DNA of 64,000 nucleotides from JAYODW01 sp038116745 (lineage in GTDB: Bacteria; Pseudomonadota; Gammaproteobacteria; Ga0077536), in the NCBI GenBank assembly GCA_038116745.1, contig JAYODW010000029.1, positions 6,323-70,322 on the forward strand, in the 5' to 3' direction. A program made the translations under genes and the position numbers. The notes under the pieces were generated by a model, which saw only the letters and a program-made list of their open reading frames with translations, made no database searches and had not been told where the DNA came from. Shown here piece by piece: positions 52,269-60,562 of the stretch (positions within the stretch are counted from its first letter, which is position 1; the number at the start of each line of letters is the position of its first letter).

Positions 52269-53162
52269 ATGCCCACCCTGAAAGAGAAACTGTCTGTCCT
52301 GCAAAGGAGAGCAGACGCCGCCCTGGACAGGTTCCTGCCCTCTGCAGAACTGGCACCAGAAAGACTGCATCAGGCGATGCGATACGCAGCGCTGGCGCCA
52401 GGTAAACGCATCCGCCCGGTGTTCGTTTTCGCCACTGGAAATGCCGTAGGTGCGCCGGACGCCTCACTCGACCGGCCCGCGGCTGCGGTTGAATGCATCC
52501 ACGCTTACTCGCTTATCCATGACGATCTTCCCGCCATGGATGACGACGACCTGCGACGCGGCCGACCAACCTGTCACGTTGAGTACGATGAAGCGACCGC
52601 GATCCTCGCCGGCGATGCACTGCAGGCGCTGGCATTTGAGATTCTTCTGAATGACAGCTCCAGCGATTCAGGCGCAGGAACGCGACTGGAGATGGCCGCA
52701 ACGCTGGCCCGGGCAAGTGGCTCCACAGGCATGGCGGGGGGGCAAGCGCTAGACCTCGCCGCTGTCGGGCAGCTCCTGGACATCGAGTCGCTGGAAACCA
52801 TCCATCGCTACAAGACCGGCGCCCTGATCGCGGCCAGCGTCCGTTTGGGCTATCTGGCCGCGTCGGAGCGCGACGCCGCGCTCGATGATTCCTTGCAGCG
52901 TTACGCGTACTGCATCGGTTTGGCCTTCCAGGTGCAGGATGACATTCTGGACGTGGAAGGCGATACCGCGGTGATCGGCAAGCCTCAGGGGTCGGATGCC
53001 GGGCTGGACAAGCCGACGTATCCCAACCTGTTGGGGATGGCGCAGGCTAAGAAGACTGCCCACGATTTATGCGAAGAAGCGATGACCTGCCTCGATGTGC
53101 TGGGAGGACGCGCTGAAACCCTGCGGGATATCGCCCGCTTTGTGGTGACTCGCGATCGCTGA
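52269..53162 (+). CDS. ispA: Farnesyl diphosphate synthase
   Basis: 297-residue all-helical prenyltransferase that condenses IPP with DMAPP and GPP to make farnesyl diphosphate for quinones and undecaprenyl phosphate. First aspartate-rich motif in HDDLPAMDDDDLRRGRPTCH near residue 80, second in FQVQDDILDVEGD near 220, with GKRIRPVF near 45 and KPTYPNLLGM near 239. The order xseB-ispA is standard, but dxs, which normally follows in gammaproteobacteria, is not here: mazG lies convergent 24 bp away. Confidence 0.95.
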   Translation: MPTLKEKLSVLQRRADAALDRFLPSAELAPERLHQAMRYAALAPGKRIRPVFVFATGNAVGAPDASLDRPAAAVECIHAYSLIHDDLPAMDDDDLRRGRPTCHVEYDEATAILAGDALQALAFEILLNDSSSDSGAGTRLEMAATLARASGSTGMAGGQALDLAAVGQLLDIESLETIHRYKTGALIAASVRLGYLAASERDAALDDSLQRYAYCIGLAFQVQDDILDVEGDTAVIGKPQGSDAGLDKPTYPNLLGMAQAKKTAHDLCEEAMTCLDVLGGRAETLRDIARFVVTRDR

Positions 53163-53186
53163 GAGATCCGGATGAACGCGGGCTGC

Positions 53187-53957
53187 TCATTCCAGCCCCT
53201 TGGCGGCGCACCATAGCGCCTCCCACTCGGTCTCGGACAGCGAGTCCAACGACTGCCGGCGCGCGCGGCAACTCGCTTCCATTGCCCGAAACCGGGCCTC
53301 AAAGCGTCTGTTGGCCCCGCGCAGCGCTGTTTCGGCATCTTCGCCGAGATGCCGCGCCAGATTGACTGCAGAAAACAGCACATCGCCGATTTCATGGCGT
53401 ACTGCCGACCCCGAGTTCTGGCGCCGCGCGGTCGCCAGTTCGTCTAATTCTTCAAGCAATTTATCCTGCGGGCCGGACCAATCCTGCCAATCAAAGCCGA
53501 CACGCGCCGCACGCCTTTGAAGCTTCTGCGCTCGAACGAGTGCCGGCAGTGCCTTCGCAACACCATCAAGTGCGCCAGCGGAAGACGGTCTGCCACCGGC
53601 CTTTGCGCTTTCCCAGGTCTCAGCCACCTCCTGAACGCTGGCTGCTCGGGGCTCGGCGAATACGTGCGGGTGACGCTCGATGAGCTTCTCCTCGAGGGTT
53701 CCTATCACATCTTCAAAGGAAAAATGGGCGCCCTCCTCAGCCATCTGGCAATAAAAAAGGATCTGCAGCAGCAAATCTCCGAGCTCTTCACGCAGATGCT
53801 GAAGGTCTGAGCGCTCAATGGCGTCACAGACTTCGTAAGCCTCTTCCAGCGTATAGGGAACGATCGATTCGAAAGTCTGGGCGCAGTCCCAGGGGCACCC
53901 TGTTTCCGGATCACGCAAACGACGCATCAGTGCACGCAGGCGGGAAAGATCTGCCAA
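53187..53957 (-). CDS. mazG: Nucleoside triphosphate pyrophosphohydrolase MazG
   Basis: 256-residue tandem MazG protein hydrolysing NTPs and dNTPs to monophosphates. Domain 1 begins LRALMRRLRDPETGCPWDCA and contains TLEEAYEVCDAIE and LREELGDLLLQILFYCQMAE (ExxE...ExxD). Domain 2 begins VGFDWQDWSGPQDKLLEELD with AVRHEIGDVLFSAVNLARHL. Length fits full-size MazG. Convergent with ispA, divergent from the HNH gene across 163 bp, where no clear promoter pair was fixed, only a short GGACAA/TTGTCC repeat near 54003-54030. Confidence 0.95.
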   Translation of the reverse strand: MADLSRLRALMRRLRDPETGCPWDCAQTFESIVPYTLEEAYEVCDAIERSDLQHLREELGDLLLQILFYCQMAEEGAHFSFEDVIGTLEEKLIERHPHVFAEPRAASVQEVAETWESAKAGGRPSSAGALDGVAKALPALVRAQKLQRRAARVGFDWQDWSGPQDKLLEELDELATARRQNSGSAVRHEIGDVLFSAVNLARHLGEDAETALRGANRRFEARFRAMEASCRARRQSLDSLSETEWEALWCAAKGLE

Positions 53958-54120
53958 AGGTCGTCTCCTCTCGTTTTTCTCAGCCAGGGTCAGCTTTCGC
54001 GGGTGGACAACCTAGCAGAGAACAGAATTGTCCTCGGTCCTCGCTGTGACTTGAAACCCGCACGATTTTCCGATCAGAATTCGAGGCATCGCAGCCACAC
54101 GAAAGTCCGCTCCTCAACTC

Positions 54121-54711
54121 ATGGCTACGCCCTTGATTCTTCGCCTGGACATTTCCGGGATTCCCTTACGCTGGATCCCGTGGCAGGAAGCAGTCTGTCT
54201 CTACACGCGAGGGCTCGTCGGCTGGACCACCGGAGACCATGCCTTCACTTTTTACGGCGGGACCACGCGACTGACCGGTGCCCGCTCTCAAATCACCATC
54301 CACTCGATCGTTGCTACTCGGAGCAGCACGAAAAATCCTCGGGCATCCAGGACCCGACCGCCGCTGAGCAATCAGGAACTTTTCAGGCGTGACGGTAATC
54401 TGTGCATGTATTGCGGCCACGAGTTTTCAGACGTTCAACTGACCCGGGATCACATCGTGCCGCTGTCGCAGGGCGGCAAGGATATTTGGGTGAACGTGGT
54501 GTCTGCCTGCAGAGTCTGCAACACGAGGAAAGGCGGGCGAAATCCTGAACAGGCCTCGATGCCACTGCTGGCTGTCCCTTATGAACCCAACTGGGCGGAA
54601 TTCCTGGCGCTGTCCAATCGACGCATCCTGGCGGACCAGATGCATTTTCTGAAGGCACAGTTCAATCGCGCTAACCCGCGCCAGCAAAGGACAAGCTCTG
54701 GACATGAATAA
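54121..54711 (+). CDS. HNH endonuclease family protein
   Basis: 196-residue protein. The C-terminal half holds a zinc-ribbon HNH domain: CMYCGHEFSDVQLTRDHIVP followed by LSQGGKDIWVNVVSACRVCN, giving CxxC, the catalytic-site DH, an Asn, and CxxC. The N-terminal half (LILRLDISGIPLRWIPWQEA, FTFYGGTTRLTG) is a conserved beta-rich region seen in chromosomal, non-mobile HNH proteins of gammaproteobacteria. It is not beside integrases, methylases or phage genes, so a defence role is not suggested by context; a housekeeping nucleic-acid role is as likely. Stop overlaps the next ATG by 8 bp. Confidence 0.88.
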   Translation: MATPLILRLDISGIPLRWIPWQEAVCLYTRGLVGWTTGDHAFTFYGGTTRLTGARSQITIHSIVATRSSTKNPRASRTRPPLSNQELFRRDGNLCMYCGHEFSDVQLTRDHIVPLSQGGKDIWVNVVSACRVCNTRKGGRNPEQASMPLLAVPYEPNWAEFLALSNRRILADQMHFLKAQFNRANPRQQRTSSGHE

Positions 54712-55159
54712 CACCGACAAGCCTGTCGCCGAGACTTTGAGAGCACTTGTCCTATACGGTCTTTTGCTTGTCCCGTGGCTGCTTGTGAGCAGCCTGACGG
54801 TCGCTGCGGATCGTCAGGGCAATTACGCCGTGTGGGGACTGGGTTCGGCGTCTTGCAATCAGTTTGTACAGGGTAGCGACAGCCCCGAACGCACACAGCG
54901 TTTTCAGGATTTCATGATGGGCTATCTCACTGCCGTGAACGGAATGACGCCGGACACGGGCAATGTCATCGGAACCATGCGTCTGAGTGAAGGACTCGCC
55001 TGGGTGCGCGAATACTGCAACGAGCACCGGATGGACAGCTTCGAGCGCAGCCTGTCTCAACTTGTGCTCAAGCGTCAAACCGAGTTGACGCAGCAACAAG
55101 CACAGGGGCAGACCTGGGGACGGGCAGCTACCGCACCGGCGGCTCCAACCCAGGACTGA
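54704..55159 (+). CDS. Small exported protein of unknown function with a cysteine pair
   Basis: 151 residues. A hydrophobic signal segment (LRALVLYGLLLVPWLLVSSL, cleavage near TVAADRQ) is followed by a compact helical domain with two cysteines, SASCNQFVQGSDSPERTQRF and EGLAWVREYCNEHRMDSFER, probably a disulfide. The size and cysteine placement recall HdeA/Rap1a-type small periplasmic proteins, but no firm family is claimed. The C-terminus is Q-, T- and A-rich. Its ATG overlaps the HNH stop by 8 bp, so it is translationally coupled to it; the functional reason is unknown. Confidence 0.72.
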   Translation: MNNTDKPVAETLRALVLYGLLLVPWLLVSSLTVAADRQGNYAVWGLGSASCNQFVQGSDSPERTQRFQDFMMGYLTAVNGMTPDTGNVIGTMRLSEGLAWVREYCNEHRMDSFERSLSQLVLKRQTELTQQQAQGQTWGRAATAPAAPTQD

Positions 55160-55181
55160 TACATCACCTCTTAAGAAAAAA

Positions 55182-55210
55182 TTGCGCAGCGCAATAAAGG
55201 GCCCTATGAT
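55182..55210 (+). promoter_or_regulatory. Candidate promoter of the lpp-like gene, -35 inside a palindrome
   Basis: TTGCGC (55182-55187), 17-bp spacer, TATGAT (55205-55210). A perfect repeat ATTGCGC/GCGCAAT (55181-55187 and 55189-55195) covers the -35 box and could be a regulator site. The expected leader before the ATG at 55296 is about 78 bases. Confidence 0.55.
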
Positions 55211-55295
55211 CTGCGCGCCTCGGAACGGACGCGCGTCTGCAAATCATTTCCGAGAGATATCCCTCGCTTACCTCCCCTACTTCAGGAGACTACGA

Positions 55296-55616
55296 ATGAT
55301 GAGTGACAAGGTGATTGGACGCCTGCAGCTGGTCCTTCTGTGCTTGGCTCTGGGACTGACCAGCGCCTGCTCAACAGTGAGCCCGGAACAACTGTCTGCA
55401 GTGGATTCGAAGGCAACCAGCGCTGCATCCGATGCACGTAAAGCCGCCAGCGATGCTGCCGCCGCGATGAAGGCCGCACAGGCCGCGCAGGCCGCTGCAG
55501 CTGCGGCCCAGGCAACAGCCGACGCGGCCAAAAATACGGCTGAGGCGGCGATGACCTGCTGCAACGAAAACAAGGACCGCATCGAGCGGATGTTCGAGAA
55601 GACCATGAAGAAATAA
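55296..55616 (+). CDS. Lpp/OprI-like alanine-zipper lipoprotein
   Basis: 106-residue outer-membrane lipoprotein. The signal ends in a lipobox, GLTSAC, with C25 as the lipidated residue. The mature part is a heptad coiled coil very rich in alanine (DARKAASDAAAAMKAAQAAQ), then an unusual vicinal cysteine pair in AAMTCCNENKD, and the C-terminal RIERMFEKTMKK, which resembles the end of Pseudomonas OprI. The final lysine is the residue that Lpp-type proteins use for peptidoglycan attachment. The ATG at 55296 has AGGAG upstream. A strong terminator follows, and an L,D-transpeptidase gene lies convergent downstream. Expected to be highly expressed from its own promoter. Confidence 0.88.
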   Translation: MMSDKVIGRLQLVLLCLALGLTSACSTVSPEQLSAVDSKATSAASDARKAASDAAAAMKAAQAAQAAAAAAQATADAAKNTAEAAMTCCNENKDRIERMFEKTMKK

Positions 55617-55636
55617 GCCAGCCCCAGGGTGGCACT

Positions 55637-55665
55637 AAAAACCCCGCTTATGCGGGGTTTTTTTT
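55637..55665 (+). terminator. Rho-independent terminator of the lpp-like gene
   Basis: AAAAACCCCGC, TTAT loop, GCGGGGTTTTT and further T residues: a GC-core stem with a U-tract 20 bp after the stop. The A-run on the other side makes it bidirectional, and it also lies just past the end of the convergent L,D-transpeptidase gene. Confidence 0.95.
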
Positions 55666-55687
55666 GCCTTGCCCACCTCGCGCTGAA

Positions 55688-56656
55688 CTATCCCGACCTG
55701 GTCAAGCGCGGTTTCGCCCTCCCGATGGGAGTGGGAATCCCGCTCGCATCGCGCAAAGCCTGCCGGATTTCTCTCCAGGAAAGCTGGATTTCGTTTTCCG
55801 TGGTCCATTTTTCCAGCAAACGCACCACCAGCGCGTATTCGTCACGGAATGCGTGACCATCCTCGTCCAGATGAGGATGGACTTCGAGATAGACCACCCC
55901 TTCCGTGAGTGCCGCTTTATACGGCTGATTAACAATATGTACAGGGGCACCGACATCGACAAGTTTGAACAGCGCCTCGATGTCTTTGGGGTACATCCTC
56001 ACGCAACCGTGAGTAACACGCATTCCTATGCCGTAGGGTTTATTGGTCCCATGGATCAGATAGCCATCAAGGCTGAGTCGCAGCGCGAACTGCCCAAGCG
56101 GATTGTCTGGCCCAGCCGGGACGACCCGCGGAAGCGGATCACCCTCTGCTGCATGTTCCTCGCGGATCGACTGTGGCGGATACCAGGACGGATCTTTCAC
56201 TTTGGCGACAATCTGCGTCCTGCCTTTCGGTGTCCCCCAGTCCTGCCTGCCGATACTGATGGGAAACGTCGCGACCTCTCCGTTTTTTGAGAAAAAATAC
56301 AGCCGCATCTCCGGGACGTTGACGATCACCCCGTCGCGGGGGGCCCTGGGAATGATGTAGCGTCCCGGAATGACCACCTCTGTACCGTCGCCAGGAAGCC
56401 ATGGGTCCACAGCCGGGTTCGCCAGACGCATTTCCTGATAGCCCTGATCGTATGCCCGCGCGAGATCAGACAGCGTGTCGCTCTGGACTGTCGTCGTCAG
56501 TGCCATTTCGCCTATGAGATCCGGGGAAGAGGATTCGATCCGGAAAACCTGGCGAGCGTCTGCCGCCGCCATGTGCAGGAGGAAAATGCCAATCAGCAGA
56601 AGTCCTCCGGCTGGACTGCACTTAAAAAAGGGCACAAGTCTCCGCACCCCAGTCAT
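55688..56656 (-). CDS. L,D-transpeptidase (YkuD fold) with LysM-like region
   Basis: 322-residue exported enzyme. A signal sequence (GGLLLIGIFLLHMAAADA) is followed by a LysM-like segment (SDTLSDLARAYDQGYQEMRL then ANPAVDPWLPG) and the YkuD catalytic domain: RLYFFSKNGEVATFPISIG, GYLIHGTNKPYGIGMRVTHG and CVRMYPKDIEALF, with the catalytic Cys in HGCVRM. This is the ErfK/YbiS/YcfS group, which links Braun-type lipoprotein to peptidoglycan. The lpp-like gene next to it, convergent across the shared terminator, makes that substrate likely (inference). Confidence 0.93.
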   Translation of the reverse strand: MTGVRRLVPFFKCSPAGGLLLIGIFLLHMAAADARQVFRIESSSPDLIGEMALTTTVQSDTLSDLARAYDQGYQEMRLANPAVDPWLPGDGTEVVIPGRYIIPRAPRDGVIVNVPEMRLYFFSKNGEVATFPISIGRQDWGTPKGRTQIVAKVKDPSWYPPQSIREEHAAEGDPLPRVVPAGPDNPLGQFALRLSLDGYLIHGTNKPYGIGMRVTHGCVRMYPKDIEALFKLVDVGAPVHIVNQPYKAALTEGVVYLEVHPHLDEDGHAFRDEYALVVRLLEKWTTENEIQLSWREIRQALRDASGIPTPIGRAKPRLTRSG

Positions 56657-56709
56657 TCGCCTCTCTCCTCAATCGTCAGTATTTCCTTAAGAGCGCTCAT
56701 CAGCCGCAG

Positions 56710-57090
56710 TCAGCTCTGCCGAATCCCATAGAGCGCCAGACTCAACCAGCTCCCCATAAGCGCCAGTCCGCCTGGTGGCGCAACCACGGCGAAATGCCTG
56801 ACGCCCGTCACCGCGCTCATGGAAATGCCGCCGCAGAAACCCAGCGTCCCGAGGACGCACAGTCCGCCGGCCAGGGGCAGCAGGACGCTGCCGGGATTTT
56901 TACCGCAGAGTTGACTGATAAAAATCAGCAGCAGACCGTGCACCAGCAGATAGAGGGAAGCCGTCTGCAGGTTCGTCACCGCCGCCGCATCAAGACGCGC
57001 GCGAAAAAAATGTGCAGTCAGCGCGCCGAGAACGACACCCGAGAACCCGGCGAGCGCGCCAAAAGTCATAAAACCACGTGCGTAAAACAT
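56710..57090 (-). CDS. DUF423 family membrane protein (YgdD-like)
   Basis: 126-residue inner-membrane protein with four hydrophobic segments: MTFGALAGFSGVVLGALTAH at the start, LYLLVHGLLLIFISQL, AGGLCVLGTLGFCGGISMSA and APPGGLALMGSWLSLALY. The GALAGFxGVxLGAxxAH start and the APxGGxxLMxGW end are the DUF423 pattern. Function is not known. Its ATG follows the moaB stop without a gap (TGAATG), so the two are translationally coupled. The usual partner of ygdD in enterics is different, so no role follows from context. Confidence 0.9.
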   Translation of the reverse strand: MFYARGFMTFGALAGFSGVVLGALTAHFFRARLDAAAVTNLQTASLYLLVHGLLLIFISQLCGKNPGSVLLPLAGGLCVLGTLGFCGGISMSAVTGVRHFAVVAPPGGLALMGSWLSLALYGIRQS

Positions 57091-57609
57091 TCAACGCTCC
57101 AGCAGGCGAGGCATTAACTCGACCAGGTTGCAGGGACGCGTGCGGTAGTCGAGTTGATGCGCAATCAGCTTGTCCCAGGCCAGCCGGCAAGCGCCGCCGG
57201 AGCCAGGAAGCACGAACACATAGGTTGCGTTCGCAACACCAGCCAGGGCGCGCGATTGAAGCGTCGAGGTTCCGATATCGTTATAGGACAACACCCGAAA
57301 CATCTCCCCAAAACCATCGAGCACTTTGTCAAACAGGGGCATCATGGCCTCGGGCGTTCCATCCCGTCCGGTTACGCCGGTGCCTCCGGTGGACAGGACG
57401 ACATCGATGGATTTTTCTGCTATCCAGGGGGCGACGATTCCCCGGATTGCATAGACGTCATCCGGGCAGATTTTTTTTCCTGCGAGCGTGTGACCCGCGG
57501 ACACCAGTTTTTCCACCAGCAGCGCTCCGGACTTGTCCGTCTCCTCGGTGCGCGTGTCGGACACCGTCAGGACGGCGATATTCAGCGGTTTGAAATTGCG
57601 TTGCTCCAT
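57091..57609 (-). CDS. moaB: MoaB-type molybdenum cofactor biosynthesis protein
   Basis: 172-residue MoaB/Mog fold protein: LNIAVLTVSDTRTEETDKSG at residue 9, VVLSTGGTGVTGRDGTPEAM near 71, SYNDIGTSTLQSRALAGVAN and VFVLPGSGGACRLAWDKLI. It is related to MogA, which adenylates molybdopterin; many bacteria carry MoaB in place of it. The ATG at 57609 has GGAGC upstream; 57630 is an alternative. With xdhC and mocA elsewhere in the window it points to active molybdoenzyme metabolism. Divergent from the S4-domain gene across 127 bp. Confidence 0.93.
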   Translation of the reverse strand: MEQRNFKPLNIAVLTVSDTRTEETDKSGALLVEKLVSAGHTLAGKKICPDDVYAIRGIVAPWIAEKSIDVVLSTGGTGVTGRDGTPEAMMPLFDKVLDGFGEMFRVLSYNDIGTSTLQSRALAGVANATYVFVLPGSGGACRLAWDKLIAHQLDYRTRPCNLVELMPRLLER

Positions 57610-57736
57610 AGGTGCTCCGGTTTCTTTCACAGGTCAGCAAGAACAGACACCTCGCTGAACGAGGCCGGACGGTTACTCACTCCACCACGGTGTTAGAGTA
57701 GCCGCTCATTGTGGATCAGACTCGCCTCCCTTCGTA

Positions 57737-58192
57737 ATGGCGAAGAACTTCATGTCGCCGAAATCAACTGCCAGAACTAGCGCTGACGGGGACTCATCCA
57801 GGCTCGACCGGTGGTTGTTCTCCGCCCGCTGGTTCAAGACAAGAGCCGAAGCCGCACAGTCGATCAGCCAGGGGCGTGTGCAGCTGCTCAACTGCCAGGT
57901 AAAACCGGCCAAACGGGTGCGCCGCGGTGACACGCTTACCATCCGACGCGGTCAGGAGAGTTTCGAAATCACGGTCATGGCGCTCAGCGCACGACGCTTG
58001 CCGGCAGCTGAAGCTCTAACGCTTTATGAAGAAACAGAGCGCAGTTTGCGTCAGCGGCAAGCAGATCGCGCTGAGCGCGATCTGCTTTCGCTTTCCCATC
58101 CAACCCCGACCGGGCGTCCGGACAAGCGTGAGCGCCGCCAGCAGGCCCTACTGCGTCGACAGATCCCGGTTCTGGACGGCTCCGCAGACTGA
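57737..58192 (+). CDS. S4-domain RNA-binding protein (HslR/YrfH-like)
   Basis: 151-residue basic protein with an N-terminal S4 domain: SRLDRWLFSARWFKTRAEAA, then QSISQGRVQLLNCQVKPAKR and VRRGDTLTIRRGQESFEITV. The C-terminal third is charged and basic (ERDLLSLSHPTPTGRPDKRE). This matches Hsp15/HslR, which binds stalled 50S subunits carrying peptidyl-tRNA after heat stress. The ATG at 57737 is used; 57752 is also possible. It precedes the second MoxR operon by 34 bp and may be co-transcribed with it. Confidence 0.9.
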   Translation: MAKNFMSPKSTARTSADGDSSRLDRWLFSARWFKTRAEAAQSISQGRVQLLNCQVKPAKRVRRGDTLTIRRGQESFEITVMALSARRLPAAEALTLYEETERSLRQRQADRAERDLLSLSHPTPTGRPDKRERRQQALLRRQIPVLDGSAD

Positions 58193-58226
58193 GCCAGACA
58201 GCCCTTAGCCGTATCGCAAACCAGCA

Positions 58227-59192
<966 letters not shown>

Positions 59193-59233
59193 TCGCACTT
59201 TTGAGCTCCTTCCCGCCGCGTTTTCTGTATCGG

Positions 59234-60562
59234 ATGTTTCCCTGGGTCGGCACGCTCAGCCGTTGGGCTGAGCGCCGGTTGACTACTACTGGGCTACTGC
59301 TTGGCTCTCTGCTGATCGGGGGCGCTCTTTTCGGGCTTGACCCGCGTCAGACAATTGCCGTCAACATTGCCTGCATTGCTCTCGGTTTCTTGTGCGCCAG
59401 CGCGCTCCTCAGCGTGGGCTGGCGGCCCCGTCTAGAGGTTCAGCGACTGGTCCCGGAAATGATGACGGTAGCGAGGCCGGCGGTCTATTTCGTCTGCATC
59501 ACTAACCGAGGGGGGCGACCGGAGCGAGGACTGGTGCTGCGAGACACACTCAGCGCGCGGCCTATCGACTATGGCTCTTTTCAGCAACGCCGCACGGCGC
59601 TGGAGCAACAGTCAGTTGGCCGGATTGACCGGGCGCTGGGGTTCAAAGCCTGGGTCTGGCTGCGGCGGCAGGACAGCGGCGGGAAACCGGCATACCAGAA
59701 CGTGCCGGACATCGCCCCTGGCCAGACCGTGCGTGTGCCCATCGAACTGACCTGCGAGCGCAGAGGATGGATCACCTTTGACACGATCGAACTCCTGCGT
59801 CCGGACCCTCTCGGTCTCATGAGAGCTGGGAGACGCTATCCGACGCCCGGCCGTCTGTTGTCCTTACCCCAGCGTCACCCGTTGGTGCTTCCACGTTTCG
59901 ACATCAACACTCACGATCGCTCTATCGGTGTTTTCTCTGCGGCAAAACACATCGGAACACAGCAGTTCTCTCACATCCGGGATTACCGCAACGGAGACCC
60001 GCGAAAGCTCATCCACTGGAAAAGCCTCGCGAAAACATCGTCCTTGCTGGTCAGGGAATTTCACGGTGAAAGCACGGCTCGCTCTGCGCTGATTGTCGAC
60101 ACGCGTCTCGGCCCACGCGATGGGCTTTTGTTCGAAGGGATCGTGACCGCTGCAGCCTCCGTTTTGAGTGCGCTATTTGATGCGGATATGCCTGTTACGT
60201 TGCTGGTGGCCGGCCACGAAGTGCTGGAGCTCCCCCCAGGCGTTTCTGCACAAAGCATCAGTGTCGCATTAAGGCAGCTGGCTCAGGTCAGGAGTAGAGA
60301 GAGCGACAGCTTTCGCCTCGCCAGCGACGCACTCCGCGCCGGTTCCGGAGTCATTTCCAGGATTTGGGTAATCATGGGGCGGCCGGATGCCGAGAAGAAC
60401 CGCTTTCTGCAGGAGCTCAGGCAGAGCGGCATGCAGGTAAAAACGCTGGAAGTCATCGCGGGCCCGTCACCTGATGAAACCCTGAACGGAGCGGAAAACC
60501 AGGCCCTGACCAGGGTGCGTCTGGACGCACTGGCACACGACCTCGCACTCGCGCGGCTATGA
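59234..60562 (+). CDS. DUF58 domain membrane protein (TgpA-type operon)
   Basis: About 442 residues. Two N-terminal membrane helices (TTTGLLLGSLLIGGALFGLD and TIAVNIACIALGFLCASALL), a beta-rich extracellular or cytoplasmic part, and the DUF58 hallmark IGTQQFSHIRDYRNGDPRKL followed by IHWKSLAKTSSLLVREF near residue 240. It is longer and membrane-anchored, unlike the short DUF58 protein of the Bat operon. The start is uncertain: ATG 59234 is used, TTG at 59201 is nearer to the moxR stop. The stop overlaps the next start as ATGA. Confidence 0.88.
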   Translation: MFPWVGTLSRWAERRLTTTGLLLGSLLIGGALFGLDPRQTIAVNIACIALGFLCASALLSVGWRPRLEVQRLVPEMMTVARPAVYFVCITNRGGRPERGLVLRDTLSARPIDYGSFQQRRTALEQQSVGRIDRALGFKAWVWLRRQDSGGKPAYQNVPDIAPGQTVRVPIELTCERRGWITFDTIELLRPDPLGLMRAGRRYPTPGRLLSLPQRHPLVLPRFDINTHDRSIGVFSAAKHIGTQQFSHIRDYRNGDPRKLIHWKSLAKTSSLLVREFHGESTARSALIVDTRLGPRDGLLFEGIVTAAASVLSALFDADMPVTLLVAGHEVLELPPGVSAQSISVALRQLAQVRSRESDSFRLASDALRAGSGVISRIWVIMGRPDAEKNRFLQELRQSGMQVKTLEVIAGPSPDETLNGAENQALTRVRLDALAHDLALARL

